DNA of 64,000 nucleotides from Phycisphaerae bacterium (GTDB lineage Bacteria; Planctomycetota; Phycisphaerae; Sedimentisphaerales; Anaerobacaceae): NCBI GenBank assembly GCA_028714255.1, contig JAQTMR010000004.1, positions 62,001 to 126,000 of the forward strand, read 5' to 3'. Shown piece by piece: positions 26,505 to 34,758 of this stretch (position 1 is its first letter; each line of letters starts with the position of its first letter). The notes under the pieces were generated by a model. It saw only the letters and a program-made list of their open reading frames with translations, ran no database searches and was not told where the DNA came from. The position numbers and the translations under genes were made by a program.

Positions 26505-27770
26505 GTGTTTCTTTTTTTTATTCGCAACATTTCGCGTCAGTTAATTACAGGATGGTTTTGGGCTTGCGTTTTATGCGCTGTGCCGGTCTTTGCGCTTGAG
26601 CCTGAAAATATCCTGGTGATAGCAAACAGCGATATTAAGGCATCTGTACGAATTGCCCAATATTACTGCGCAAAACGAGGTGTGCCTGCAAAGAATATCC
26701 TTGCTTTGCCTTTAGGAGCAGGACTCAACGACACAATCACCAGAAACGACTACGAAAAGAAACTTGCTGAGCCAATCCGCAAAGAATTATCCGACCGCCT
26801 GTTTACTGCTGAAATCAAATGCCTGCTGACGACTTATGGCGTGCCAATCAAGGCGGGTGGACGTGGGCCGTTAAAAAATCAGCAAGCCAAGCTAAAGAAA
26901 TTGGAAAAACTGGCTGAGCAGAATAAAAACAAGATTGAGCAGTTAAAGCAGAACGGCACAGCCGAGGCTTCCAAAGAAATACAAAATTTAGAACGCAAAC
27001 TGGCGCAGGTACAATCCGAAATTGATTCTATCCTCGGCAAAGAAACAAGTGCAGCGGTGGACAGTGAACTATCAATGGTGCTGTTCGGCAATTATGAGCT
27101 GCATCGCTGGCAGCGGAACGAACTAAAGGACAATCTACCAGGGTCATATTATAACACGCTTATGGTTTCCCGCCTTGATGGGCCGAGTTTGGAAATAGTA
27201 AAAAGCCTTATCGACAAAGCAATAGCAGCAGAAAAAATGGGGTTAAGGGGCATTGCTTATATTGATTCACGGGGCATTGCAGATGACAAGAAGCCTTACT
27301 CCTTCGGCCATTTTGACCAGTCTTTGCGGGATTTAGCAGTAATTACAAGATTTCGAACAGATATGGCCGTTAAAGAGGAGCAAACAGAGAAGCTTTTCGA
27401 AGCGGGGACATGTCCCCAAACAGCTCTTTACTGCGGATGGTACAGCCTGAAAAAATATGTCGATGCCTTCGATTTCGTCGATGGCGCAATCGGCTATCAT
27501 ATCGCAAGCCTGGAAGCAGTTGACCTTCACGACCCAAACAGCAGCCAATGGTGCCCTGCTATGCTCAAAGACGGCATAACTGCCACGCTGGGGGCTGTGG
27601 CTGAACCGTATCTTCATTCGTTCCCAGAGCCGAAGGAATTTTTTCTGGAGCTATTTAACGGACGCTGTCTCGTTGAGGCATACTATTACACAAAACCGTT
27701 TAATTCCTGGCAGATGGTTTTGATAGGCGACCCGATGTACAGGCCTTTCAAAAATCTCAAGAGATATTAG
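26505..27770 (+). CDS. TIGR03790-family secreted protein
   Basis: A 421-residue protein with a GTG start preceded by GAGG and an N-terminal signal peptide (about residues 1-30, ending PVFA). The core begins PENILVIANSDIKASVRIAQYYCAKRGVPAKNILALPLG, which is the family opening (residues 33-71). It ends with VEAYYYTKPFNSWQMVLIGDPMYRPF. TIGR03790 is a widespread uncharacterised family in Planctomycetes and other environmental bacteria. An insertion at about residues 123-180 (KLKKLEKLAEQNKNKIEQL and following) is a charged heptad-like helix predicted to form a coiled coil. It is 12 bp after the sugar transferase. The 3' end overlaps the convergent VanZ-like gene by 14 bp. Confidence 0.75.
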   Translation: MFLFFIRNISRQLITGWFWACVLCAVPVFALEPENILVIANSDIKASVRIAQYYCAKRGVPAKNILALPLGAGLNDTITRNDYEKKLAEPIRKELSDRLFTAEIKCLLTTYGVPIKAGGRGPLKNQQAKLKKLEKLAEQNKNKIEQLKQNGTAEASKEIQNLERKLAQVQSEIDSILGKETSAAVDSELSMVLFGNYELHRWQRNELKDNLPGSYYNTLMVSRLDGPSLEIVKSLIDKAIAAEKMGLRGIAYIDSRGIADDKKPYSFGHFDQSLRDLAVITRFRTDMAVKEEQTEKLFEAGTCPQTALYCGWYSLKKYVDAFDFVDGAIGYHIASLEAVDLHDPNSSQWCPAMLKDGITATLGAVAEPYLHSFPEPKEFFLELFNGRCLVEAYYYTKPFNSWQMVLIGDPMYRPFKNLKRY

Positions 27771-28503
27771 ATTGACGGTTTTTGAGAAAAACCGCGCGAA
27801 GTAAAGCATTGAAGTAAAGTGCGGCAACGATGCCCGTTATTGCCGCAACAGCTACTATCATATCTTTGATATCCAAATCTTTATCTAAAATCATGGAAAA
27901 TGATTTTACAATTAACAAAAAACACACCGGCGGGAGCAATGCCGTTACTACCCATTCGAGCTTGGGAGGTTTCATCGATAGAAAAAGGTGAATACACTGA
28001 AGCCACAGCATAGTAAAAAAACCGTAGGCAAACAGATGAAACATCGCATTGGTAATAGGCACAAGTTCAGCCAGATTCGCCTTTGCGAGATTTGTTAGAG
28101 CGAAAATATTAATCCCTGTGACGATAAGGAGCACAGGCCAAAAATTGAAGAATGAAAACAATAACAACCCCGTAAGTGTACCCATCAAATCCGCAAAAAA
28201 ATCCTTAGCATCGCAATTACGTCCAACATAACTCTGAAGCACCTCGTCAACAGCCCCGTACCAAACCACCACTAAAAGCACCAACCAGGCAGTAGCTTTG
28301 CGCCAGCTCACCTTTTTATCGGGACTGATTGCGAACCATAGCAGAAAAGTCAAAATCAAATAAACAAGGAAATGAAGGCTTTTATCGGATACACGGGCTT
28401 TATATACCAATTCCGGAATTGGCATATGCGCAAGGATAAAGACGCCGGGCCAATAAACCAGCAGCGAGATTACCGTTAGCTTTTGTCGACGCGATAAAGC
28501 CAT
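27757..28503 (-). CDS. VanZ-like membrane protein
   Basis: A 248-residue protein with about seven hydrophobic segments. The N-terminal half is a VanZ-like domain: an initial helix, then SDKSLHFLVYLILTFLLW, a middle helix with VWYGAVDEVLQSYVGRNCDAKDFFADLMGTLTG, where the E.LQ..V..R..D..D...N..G signature of the family is visible. VanZ proteins are membrane proteins of poorly known role, first linked to low-level teicoplanin resistance. The C-terminal half adds three or four further helices not found in minimal VanZ proteins. It converges with and overlaps the TIGR03790 gene. No clear operon partner. Confidence 0.72.
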   Translation of the reverse strand: MALSRRQKLTVISLLVYWPGVFILAHMPIPELVYKARVSDKSLHFLVYLILTFLLWFAISPDKKVSWRKATAWLVLLVVVWYGAVDEVLQSYVGRNCDAKDFFADLMGTLTGLLLFSFFNFWPVLLIVTGINIFALTNLAKANLAELVPITNAMFHLFAYGFFTMLWLQCIHLFLSMKPPKLEWVVTALLPPVCFLLIVKSFSMILDKDLDIKDMIVAVAAITGIVAALYFNALLRAVFLKNRQSNIS

Positions 28504-28612
28504 TTACGAACATCAATCGTCAATAATCAATTAAAACTTAGCTGATTCTTTAATTTTACCACAAATTGAGTTATGATGTAACGGATAGCTTATTAAAAAT
28601 TGGAGAAAAGTT

Positions 28613-28960
28613 ATGTTCGATTCAATAATTGAATTTATCAGAAGTGCGATAACCGAAGAGATAATAAAAGACCCCGTCTGGGCAACGATAGCCTTAGTGG
28701 GACAAGTGGTGTTCGGCGGGCGGTTCGTCCTGCAATGGATAGTCAGCGAATACAAAAAAAAGTCTCACGTGCCGACCTCTTTCTGGTTCGTATCTCTGGC
28801 CGGCAGCCTTATCCTGCTTAGTTACTCCATCCACATAAAAAATCCTATATTCATGATGGGCTTTTCGCTGAATACCCTTATATATATCCGCAATATTCAT
28901 TTGATTTACATCCATGCCAGAAAAGACGCAGTAACAGCCGTCGAAAGAAACGGGGGCTGA
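28613..28960 (+). CDS. LAB_N-domain small membrane protein
   Basis: A 115-residue protein with three hydrophobic segments and the lipid-A-biosynthesis N-terminal domain pattern: GQVVFGGRFVLQWIVSEYKKKSHVPTSFWFVSLAGSLILLSY (residues 30-71), then FMMGFSLNTLIYIRNIHLIY. Such domains occur fused to lipid-A disaccharide synthase or alone next to envelope glycosyltransferases. Here it stands alone after a good ribosome site (GGAGAAAAG). The function of the free-standing form is unknown, though it suggests lipid-linked sugar handling in the inner membrane. Confidence 0.75.
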   Translation: MFDSIIEFIRSAITEEIIKDPVWATIALVGQVVFGGRFVLQWIVSEYKKKSHVPTSFWFVSLAGSLILLSYSIHIKNPIFMMGFSLNTLIYIRNIHLIYIHARKDAVTAVERNGG

Positions 28961-29194
28961 ATCTAAACAATTACATTGCCTCCTCAGAAGCAGTTGTAAC
29001 GATTTGCAATTAGCAGATGTCTGTTTTTGCCAAAGACCTTTGGCGTAATTTCCATACCCGGCGGGGATTGCCTCCTTTTATATTCATTCCAGACAATCAT
29101 ACAAATAACCCAATTCACTACTTCCACAGGCAAAAGAAGGGGGAAAACGACCATTTTTTTCAAAAATACCCCCCAAATCCCGTAGTTACCACGA

Positions 29195-29224
29195 TTGATT
29201 TGATTTGGCCAAAAACGGTAAAAT
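29195..29224 (+). promoter_or_regulatory. Putative sigma-70-type promoter
   Basis: TTGATT (29195-29200) and TAAAAT (29219-29224) are separated by 18 bases. Transcription would start near 29231, about 40 bases before the hairpin at 29270 and 125 bases before the ATG of the Cys-rich gene. Planctomycete promoters are poorly charted, so this is only a match to the general consensus. Confidence 0.35.
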
Positions 29225-29269
29225 AGTATGTGCTGTGGGTGTGTGTATAGTGCATCAAGTAAACTTGAG

Positions 29270-29303
29270 GGGGCAGCACGGAGGGGCTGCCTCTTTTATT
29301 TTA
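29270..29303 (+). terminator. Rho-independent terminator-like hairpin
   Basis: GGCAGC (29272-29277 region) pairs with GCTGCC (29286-29291 region) around a G-rich loop, and TCTTTTATTTTAT follows directly. It lies upstream of the Cys-rich gene, not at a gene end. It could end a short transcript started at the promoter just before it or act as an attenuator in the leader. Confidence 0.45.
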
Positions 29304-29354
29304 TGGGTATTATGGTTGGTATTATTTGGGGTAAATAAAACAAAAGGGGATGCT

Positions 29355-29657
29355 ATGGAACTGACCGCAGAACAAAGGACTGAAATAGAAAAAATCGCCA
29401 GCGAAGTAAATTGCCCAAAAAATTTCGAATGCTACAAATCAGAAGATGGGATGACTTGCAAGTGTAAGACACGCGATTTCGGATTATCACAATATCTTGA
29501 CTGTTTGGAAAATGAGCCGGAAAGCTGCGAATTCGCCCTGCCTTTCGGAAACGGCCATTTCTGCACATGCCCTGTTCAGCTTTATATCTCAAAAAATTTA
29601 AAGCAGCAGTTCAGAAGCTTTGCCGCAGAAGGTGAAGCAACAGGCGAATGGAAGTAA
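29355..29657 (+). CDS. Small cysteine-rich protein of unknown function
   Basis: A 100-residue soluble protein from the ATG at 29355, chosen because AAAAGGGGA precedes it and because homologous-looking sequence begins here (MELTAEQRTEIEKIASEVNC). It has eight cysteines in a regular arrangement: NCPKNFEC, TCKC, DCLE, SCEF and FCTCP. The SCEFALPFGNGHFCTCPVQLYI segment is the densest. I recall similar uncharacterised proteins (C-P-K..F.C...C, LPFG..YFC.CP) in anaerobic bacteria, but I can name no family. Metal or Fe-S binding is plausible from the Cys spacing. No partner gene. Confidence 0.65.
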   Translation: MELTAEQRTEIEKIASEVNCPKNFECYKSEDGMTCKCKTRDFGLSQYLDCLENEPESCEFALPFGNGHFCTCPVQLYISKNLKQQFRSFAAEGEATGEWK

Positions 29658-29783
29658 CAGTTAAGAAATAGAGACAAGCGCCAACGGGGGTGTACAGGGC
29701 GGGGTTTTGATTTTTTAGTGTCGAATTGGTTTTTTGCTGTTGCTTACGGAAGCCGCAATTGGTTCGACTTCGTTCAAGCCGGC

Positions 29784-31538
29784 TTATTCTGCCGGCGCGT
29801 TCGGTTCTGGTATCAAAGCCATCAAATTTCGTATAATGGAAGACCTCTTAAAGTCCATCTTCTGCTCGGATGCGGCCAGGGCCTGAGTAAGCTGCCGCCC
29901 GGCTTCATCGGTCCGATTCAGTTTCAGCAGGTTCCTGGCGAGGAGATATCGTCTGATATATGGAATCGGATAAATCTCTAAAGATTTAGACAGAGATTCC
30001 ACTGCCAAATCGGGTCTGCCCGTATCTGAGTAAATCATACCAAGCAGAGCGTAAGCGTCTGCGTAATCCTGCCGTCTGGCAATCGCTTTAGAGACATACT
30101 CATAAGCCTTTGCGTAGTCCTCTTTACTGTAATATCCGAAAGCTACAAAGTAATCCATCTCGGCCTGATAATCATACTTTTCCTGGACAAACGGCCCTGC
30201 AAGGCTGACAGCTATTGCCAGGATTAATACAGCCAATATAATCACTGCCGCTTTGACGAATCGGCGTATTTTCAGGACGTGATATATTTGCAGGATTGTC
30301 ACGGCCGCGGGTATGCAGAGTATGGGTATAATCGGAAGCCGATACCTGTCGCAAATAAAGACAAGGATTAATGATAAAGGGTAAAGAATCAAGAACAGCA
30401 ATATCACAATTGGTATGCGCCTGAAATTCAGAGCTATGCCTATTGCCGCAAGGGGCAGCAGCAGACCGAACGGAAATCCGAAGTTTCCGATTTTGAAAAT
30501 CAGGACAGACATTAGTGAAGAGTATTTACGGTTAATATAAACATCCGTATTTCTCGGCAGTTCACGAGAGCAGCAAAACTGGGAGGTTTTATTCAGCAGC
30601 CCTTTGAGATAACTGCCCGGATTATTTTTCATATAATCGAGAAACTTCTGCATATAAAAACGTGCATCTCCCTTTTTGTCGTCTATGCCGTTCATTTGCG
30701 GCATTGCCATCAGGTCATTCCACTGTTCGCCCGGTCGAATCATCACTGTCTGCTCGGAATTCGGATTGTTTCCGATATAAAGGTTGACCGAACCTGACGG
30801 AGGCAACATGAAAAAGCAGCCTATTTTGATATAACACAGCAAGCCGACCATTAAGGGAATCACCATCGCCGGCCCAACGAATGACAACGTTTTGAGAACA
30901 GCAGACTTGTGAGTCAACGAATTGCGCCAGAGTTTCCATGCGAGCCAGATTGCTGAAGCAGCCACAAAAGGCACGAAGGTCGCTCTCGTAATAATACTCA
31001 GCCCGGCGAAAATTCCCGCTGCCAGGCAAAACCATTTTTTAGCAGATGGTTCTGCCGACTTGATTAACAGCATAACCAGCGAGACGGCAAAAAAGCATGC
31101 CCAGGCCGTAGCAAGCAATTCGGCTTCGAAAGATATGCAGGGGCCGTACAGGGCGAATATAACGGCTGCTAAAATGGCTGTTTGCCGCCCGAATAGTTTT
31201 TTGCCGAGGGCGTAAATAAGAACGGCGGTGACTGAACCCAGCAGGAAATTAAACAACTTTGCTGCGACTACGGACGGACCTGTAAAGTAGTAAAGCCGGG
31301 ACAGAAAAAACGGGTAAAAAAAACTTTGCCAGAAAAATCGCCCGTCCATTACGCCTTCTTTAAGCAGTCCGCAAGCGGCCTCGTGGTAGGTTACAGAATC
31401 AACAGTCGGCGTGTAGGATGCAGGGTTGTCGCTCGCCTGGAAGAAATATATCAGCCGAATCAACAATGCAAAGGCAAATATACCGGCAGCGATTAAAAAA
31501 TCCCTGCTCAATCTTATTCGCTTTGGCTCTATAGTCAT
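29784..31538 (-). CDS. GT39-like membrane glycosyltransferase with C-terminal TPR repeats
   Basis: A 584-residue membrane protein. The N-terminal 400 residues contain about ten helices and the GT-C pattern of ArnT/PMT-like enzymes: a first periplasmic loop with TPTVDSVTYHEAACGLL, then GRFFWQSFFYPFFLSRLYYF and a YALGKKLFGRQTAILAAVIFALYGP run. The aspartate and glutamate in the first loop are the usual catalytic positions. The C-terminal part (about 455-565) is a TPR-type solenoid (DYAKAYEYVSKAI, DYADAYALLGMIYSDTGRPDLAVESL). Such enzymes use polyprenyl-phosphate sugars to glycosylate in the periplasm. I prefer the ATG at 31538 to a TTG 21 codons upstream. Substrate unknown. Confidence 0.7.
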   Translation of the reverse strand: MTIEPKRIRLSRDFLIAAGIFAFALLIRLIYFFQASDNPASYTPTVDSVTYHEAACGLLKEGVMDGRFFWQSFFYPFFLSRLYYFTGPSVVAAKLFNFLLGSVTAVLIYALGKKLFGRQTAILAAVIFALYGPCISFEAELLATAWACFFAVSLVMLLIKSAEPSAKKWFCLAAGIFAGLSIITRATFVPFVAASAIWLAWKLWRNSLTHKSAVLKTLSFVGPAMVIPLMVGLLCYIKIGCFFMLPPSGSVNLYIGNNPNSEQTVMIRPGEQWNDLMAMPQMNGIDDKKGDARFYMQKFLDYMKNNPGSYLKGLLNKTSQFCCSRELPRNTDVYINRKYSSLMSVLIFKIGNFGFPFGLLLPLAAIGIALNFRRIPIVILLFLILYPLSLILVFICDRYRLPIIPILCIPAAVTILQIYHVLKIRRFVKAAVIILAVLILAIAVSLAGPFVQEKYDYQAEMDYFVAFGYYSKEDYAKAYEYVSKAIARRQDYADAYALLGMIYSDTGRPDLAVESLSKSLEIYPIPYIRRYLLARNLLKLNRTDEAGRQLTQALAASEQKMDFKRSSIIRNLMALIPEPNAPAE

Positions 31539-31763
31539 ATTTTGTGCCGGCCCATGAAGTTCATCGAAGGTAATAATACCCAATATCAGACAAGATTGCA
31601 AGTTATCGCCGGTGGTGTATAAGCAATGGTTAATTTAGATGTTCTGGTTATGGTAATCTTAAATAATCAGGAATATGATTCTTCATTCCTTTCTGCCCAA
31701 CAATATATTATATAATCATGATGGTTGAGGTATGCAAAGAAACCTTGTTTGCGTGGAATTTGA

Positions 31764-32858
31764 ATGAATGACTTTGATGGAACAGGTAATGACGGTCAGC
31801 CGCCAGTGAAGCGTCCACGGCGGCCCAGATACAGCGGAACGCACCCGAAGAGCTTCCAGCAAAAATACAAGGAACACAATATCTCGGCCTACCCGGAGCT
31901 CAAGGCACACCTGCTCGCAAAGGGCAAGACACCGGCCGGCAGTCATATCCCCGTCCTGACAGAGGAAGTCATTGAATGCCTCAAGCCCAGGAGTAATGAG
32001 ATAGTAGTTGACTGCACCGTCGGCTACGGCGGACACGCATCGGAATTTATCAAGCACATAAAGCCCGGCGGGAAATTGATTGCCCTGGATATCGACAGCA
32101 TCGAGCTCGAACGCACCCGCGGCAGGCTAAGCAAAGAAAACATACCGGTGAGCTTCTATCGGAGCAACTTCGCAGGTATAGGCAAGGCTCTGAAAAAAGA
32201 GAATATCGACGGCTGTGACATTATCTTCGCCGACCTCGGCGTTTCGAGTATGCAAATAGATAATCCGCAGCGAGGGATGAGCTATAAGAATGATGGTCCG
32301 CTGGATATGCGTATGGACGACCGCCTAAGGCAAACCGGGGCAGATTTGCTCAACAGTCTCAGCGAAGAGCAGCTATCCAAGGCCTTTCGGGAATTGGCGA
32401 ACGAGCCTAACCATCAGGAAATCGCCCACAGGATAGTTACACAGCGCAGCGCCCAGGCAATTACACAGACATCACAACTCGTTGAACTGATTTTTGACGC
32501 AAAGGACATTAATCTTGCGAACTGGAAAAAACAGCAGCGTAATTCAAAATCAGACTCATTGCACCCTGCTGCGCTGGTCTTTCAGGCGCTGCGCATATTA
32601 GTCAATGATGAACTGGGCTGTTTAATAGAACTTTTAAGGGTTGCTCCATACTGTCTGCGTCCGGGCGGCAGAATCGGGATAATAAGTTTTCACAGCGGCG
32701 AAGACCGCATTGTCAAACACTCGTTTCGTGACGGTGTCAGAAACGGCATATACCAATCGGCGGCGAAAGACCCAATCGTGCCGCAAAGAGAAGAAATTAA
32801 CTCGAATCCCCGCAGTGCATCGGCCAAGTTTCGCTGGGCAGCCGTAAAACCCCTATAA
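31764..32858 (+). CDS. rsmH: 16S rRNA (cytosine(1402)-N4)-methyltransferase
   Basis: A 364-residue RsmH (MraW). From about residue 63 it follows the family closely: HIPVLTEEVIECL, the SAM-binding VDCTVGYGGHASEF, LIALDIDSIELERT, the DIIFADLGVSSMQIDNPQRGMSY motif and the C-terminal LRPGGRIGIISFHSGEDRIVK. It methylates N4 of C1402 in the decoding centre of 16S rRNA. Unlike most family members it begins with a roughly 60-residue basic, proline-rich extension (PPVKRPRRPRYSGTHPKSF). It also stands alone and not in the usual mraZ-rsmH-ftsL division cluster. The start ATG is the first of a GAATGAATG pair and has a weak ribosome site. Confidence 0.92.
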   Translation: MNDFDGTGNDGQPPVKRPRRPRYSGTHPKSFQQKYKEHNISAYPELKAHLLAKGKTPAGSHIPVLTEEVIECLKPRSNEIVVDCTVGYGGHASEFIKHIKPGGKLIALDIDSIELERTRGRLSKENIPVSFYRSNFAGIGKALKKENIDGCDIIFADLGVSSMQIDNPQRGMSYKNDGPLDMRMDDRLRQTGADLLNSLSEEQLSKAFRELANEPNHQEIAHRIVTQRSAQAITQTSQLVELIFDAKDINLANWKKQQRNSKSDSLHPAALVFQALRILVNDELGCLIELLRVAPYCLRPGGRIGIISFHSGEDRIVKHSFRDGVRNGIYQSAAKDPIVPQREEINSNPRSASAKFRWAAVKPL

Positions 32859-32871
32859 GAACAAAATCCTT

Positions 32872-33735
32872 TTACTTCTTACCAGTTCCGAACTTATAGC
32901 TTAGCAACTTGTAGATGAGCTTGGCGGCAAGGAAATCGGGGGCCTTGTTTTCCGCACCGGGACACAATTCAACAACATCGAAACCCAAAACATTCTTCTT
33001 TTCAATAACGGCCTTCAGGAACGCCATTACGTCATACCACAGCAATCCGCCCGGCTCAGGGGTCCCGGTAGAAGGCATTATGGAAGGGTCGAATACATCG
33101 AGGTCGATTGTTATATAGACATTATCAGACAGCTTGGATATAGCTTTCTTAACCCAATCCGTATTGTCGTATATGTCTTTTGCGAAAAATGTCTTCGACG
33201 TATCCACGGATTTTTTTTCGGAGGAATCCATACTCCTGATGCCAACCTGCACAATCGGGCAAAGCTCCTTGGCCCTGGCCATAACACAGGCGTGATTATA
33301 TTTCGAGCCGTTGTATTCTTCTCTTAAATCGGAGTGGGCATCAAGCTGCAAAATAGTAAGGTCTTTATATTTTTCCGCGTGGGCTTTAATTGCGCCTACG
33401 CTGACCGAATGCTCACCGCCTATGACAACAACGAACTTGTCTTTTTCAAGATAATACTTTGTTGTCAGGGCAACAGCGTCCATCATTTCCCTGGTGGAGA
33501 TTTCCCCGCCTATCGTTTCTTCTGTAAATATACCTTTTTTCCAGACCTCCGAATCGGTGTCTATATCATAAAGCTCCATATTCGCCGAGGCTTCGAGTAT
33601 CGCAGCCGGTCCGTTGTCCGCGCCCTTGAGCCAGGTGCTTGTTCCGTCGTAGGCTACGGGAATGATAACTACAGCGGCATTTTCCGGATTAGAATATTCT
33701 TTTGGCAGGTACCCGAAGTTAATTGCTTCTACCAT
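32872..33735 (-). CDS. speB: Agmatinase
   Basis: A 287-residue ureohydrolase. The binuclear manganese site is complete: GGEHSVS, LDAHSDLREEY (D-x-H-x-D), and TIDLDVFDPSIMPSTGTPEPGG (D-x-D). The GTPEPGG loop and length favour agmatinase over arginase. It hydrolyses agmatine to putrescine and urea. The gene starts 20 bp after the pyruvoyl-dependent arginine decarboxylase gene, so the pair gives a complete arginine-to-putrescine route. A ribosome site (AGGAA) precedes the ATG on the minus strand. It converges with rsmH, 13 bp apart. Confidence 0.9.
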   Translation of the reverse strand: MVEAINFGYLPKEYSNPENAAVVIIPVAYDGTSTWLKGADNGPAAILEASANMELYDIDTDSEVWKKGIFTEETIGGEISTREMMDAVALTTKYYLEKDKFVVVIGGEHSVSVGAIKAHAEKYKDLTILQLDAHSDLREEYNGSKYNHACVMARAKELCPIVQVGIRSMDSSEKKSVDTSKTFFAKDIYDNTDWVKKAISKLSDNVYITIDLDVFDPSIMPSTGTPEPGGLLWYDVMAFLKAVIEKKNVLGFDVVELCPGAENKAPDFLAAKLIYKLLSYKFGTGKK

Positions 33736-33755
33736 AGTAATTCCTATCGATATGT

Positions 33756-34307
33756 TTAATCAAACAAAAACATAGCCATAGCTACTGTTGTTGTCCAAAG
33801 GCCTTCTTGTCCTTTGGCGGTCTGTGTAATATTGGTGGTTTTAACAAACAGGCCGCTGGATTTGTAAGCCTGTTCCTTTTCCGACCAGGCCTGGTCAGGG
33901 TCGAGTTCCAGCCCCAGGGTGGTTCCGAGCATACCCGCGGCGAGGTCTTCGGCCATATCCCCGGCCTGCTGGCTGTTCATTCCGTGTCCGTGCACTTCGC
34001 TGAGATATCCCCACTGTCCTTCGTCCTTAGGCAGAGCAATACCTATCGAGGAGGCAATTAATCGGCCGTGCTCGTTCGTGTCGGCCCGTGCCATTACGCA
34101 GAAGCTTATTTGCCCGGGAATCAGTTTTTTCAAACCGTTTTCTATACTGATGACTTTGCACCTCGGAGGCAAAATAGATGAAACCATCACTAAATTCTGC
34201 TGTGCCACTCCAGCTTGTCTCAATGCCGTCTCGAAGGACTTCAACTGATATTTATGCTGCCCGACTCCTTTGGTCAAAAACATCTGGGTGGGAACAGGAT
34301 TGTACAT
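33756..34307 (-). CDS. pdaD: Pyruvoyl-dependent arginine decarboxylase
   Basis: A 183-residue proenzyme of the PvlArgDC family. The self-cleavage site is the Ser43-Ser44 pair in VMVSSILPPRCK; cleavage turns Ser44 into the pyruvoyl cofactor. The conserved FCVMARADTNE and LGLELDPDQAW segments are present. It decarboxylates arginine to agmatine, the substrate of the agmatinase encoded just downstream. The ATG is preceded by AAAGGAG. The family is best known in archaea, Chlamydiae and some bacteria, and here it replaces the PLP-type SpeA. Very likely a two-gene operon. Confidence 0.9.
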   Translation of the reverse strand: MYNPVPTQMFLTKGVGQHKYQLKSFETALRQAGVAQQNLVMVSSILPPRCKVISIENGLKKLIPGQISFCVMARADTNEHGRLIASSIGIALPKDEGQWGYLSEVHGHGMNSQQAGDMAEDLAAGMLGTTLGLELDPDQAWSEKEQAYKSSGLFVKTTNITQTAKGQEGLWTTTVAMAMFLFD

Positions 34308-34477
34308 CAGAGACTCCTTTATTCAAACTTCATTTTATAAAACCGGTCAATTATCAAATCAATACGTCAAATTATGACACCGCCTCGGTCGTCAACTTCA
34401 AAGCCGGCTTTTCTTCAGACCAGATAACAATAATAATTTCTGCGAGGAAGTCAATTTTTTTTCTTGACCATTTGGCA

Positions 34478-34501
34478 GGTTTTGACTAAATAGTCAAAAC
34501 C
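34478..34501. repeat. Perfect dyad GGTTTTGACTA/TAGTCAAAACC
   Basis: Two 11-base arms complementary without mismatch, separated by AA. It is 24 bases long, in a spacer between divergent transcription units. This is the shape expected of an operator for a dimeric regulator or of a strong hairpin. On the minus strand a T-rich tract follows after about 15 bases, so a terminator is less likely. Confidence 0.55.
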
Positions 34502-34692
34502 TATGAAAATCCGGACAGAAAACGCGGGAAAAGCAGATTACAAAAAAGAGCCAAAATGACCCGTGAGAAGTCGAAAAAGGCCGGTTTGGACGTTTTCTGT
34601 GCGAAAAGCGTCATTGTCTCGATGGCTGAGGAGAGCATTCATCCGACAAGGTATGTTTTTATAAGGAGTTTATTCACATTCCTTGAGCGATG

Positions 34693-34710
34693 ACTTTCAT
34701 CCGTGAAAGT
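34693..34710 (+). other. Short hairpin upstream of the DksA-like gene
   Basis: ACTTTCA and TGAAAGT form a perfect 7-bp stem with loop TCCG about 50 bases before the ATG of the DksA-like gene. It may lie in the mRNA leader or be a second regulator site. No T-run follows. Confidence 0.35.
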
Positions 34711-34758
34711 TATGCCGTAAAGTGCTGACATAACTTATTTGTGGATAGTGAGACTACT

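Larger units (their letters stand above)
28961..29354. other. 394-bp intergenic stretch with a putative promoter and hairpin
   Basis: No convincing gene is found here. An open frame at 29017-29226 lacks a ribosome site and has no protein-like pattern. The right half holds a promoter-like pair and a hairpin followed by T-rich sequence (listed separately), and the far end carries the AAAAGGGGA ribosome site of the next gene. The 29205 frame that runs into that gene crosses the hairpin and is probably not translated from its upstream start. Confidence 0.5.
34308..34758. other. 451-bp spacer between divergent genes, with two inverted repeats
   Basis: No gene is apparent. The left third should contain the promoter of the decarboxylase-agmatinase operon (minus strand) and the right third that of the DksA-like gene (plus strand). 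A perfect 11-bp dyad (34478-34501) and a 7-bp hairpin (34693-34710), listed separately, stand out. A long T-run (TCAATTTTTTTTCTTG near 34452) lies just left of the dyad. Confidence 0.5.

Noticed and set aside
29017-29226. Open frame of 69 codons
   Set aside because: No ribosome site, no protein-like pattern, and it overlaps the promoter-like sequence of the next unit.
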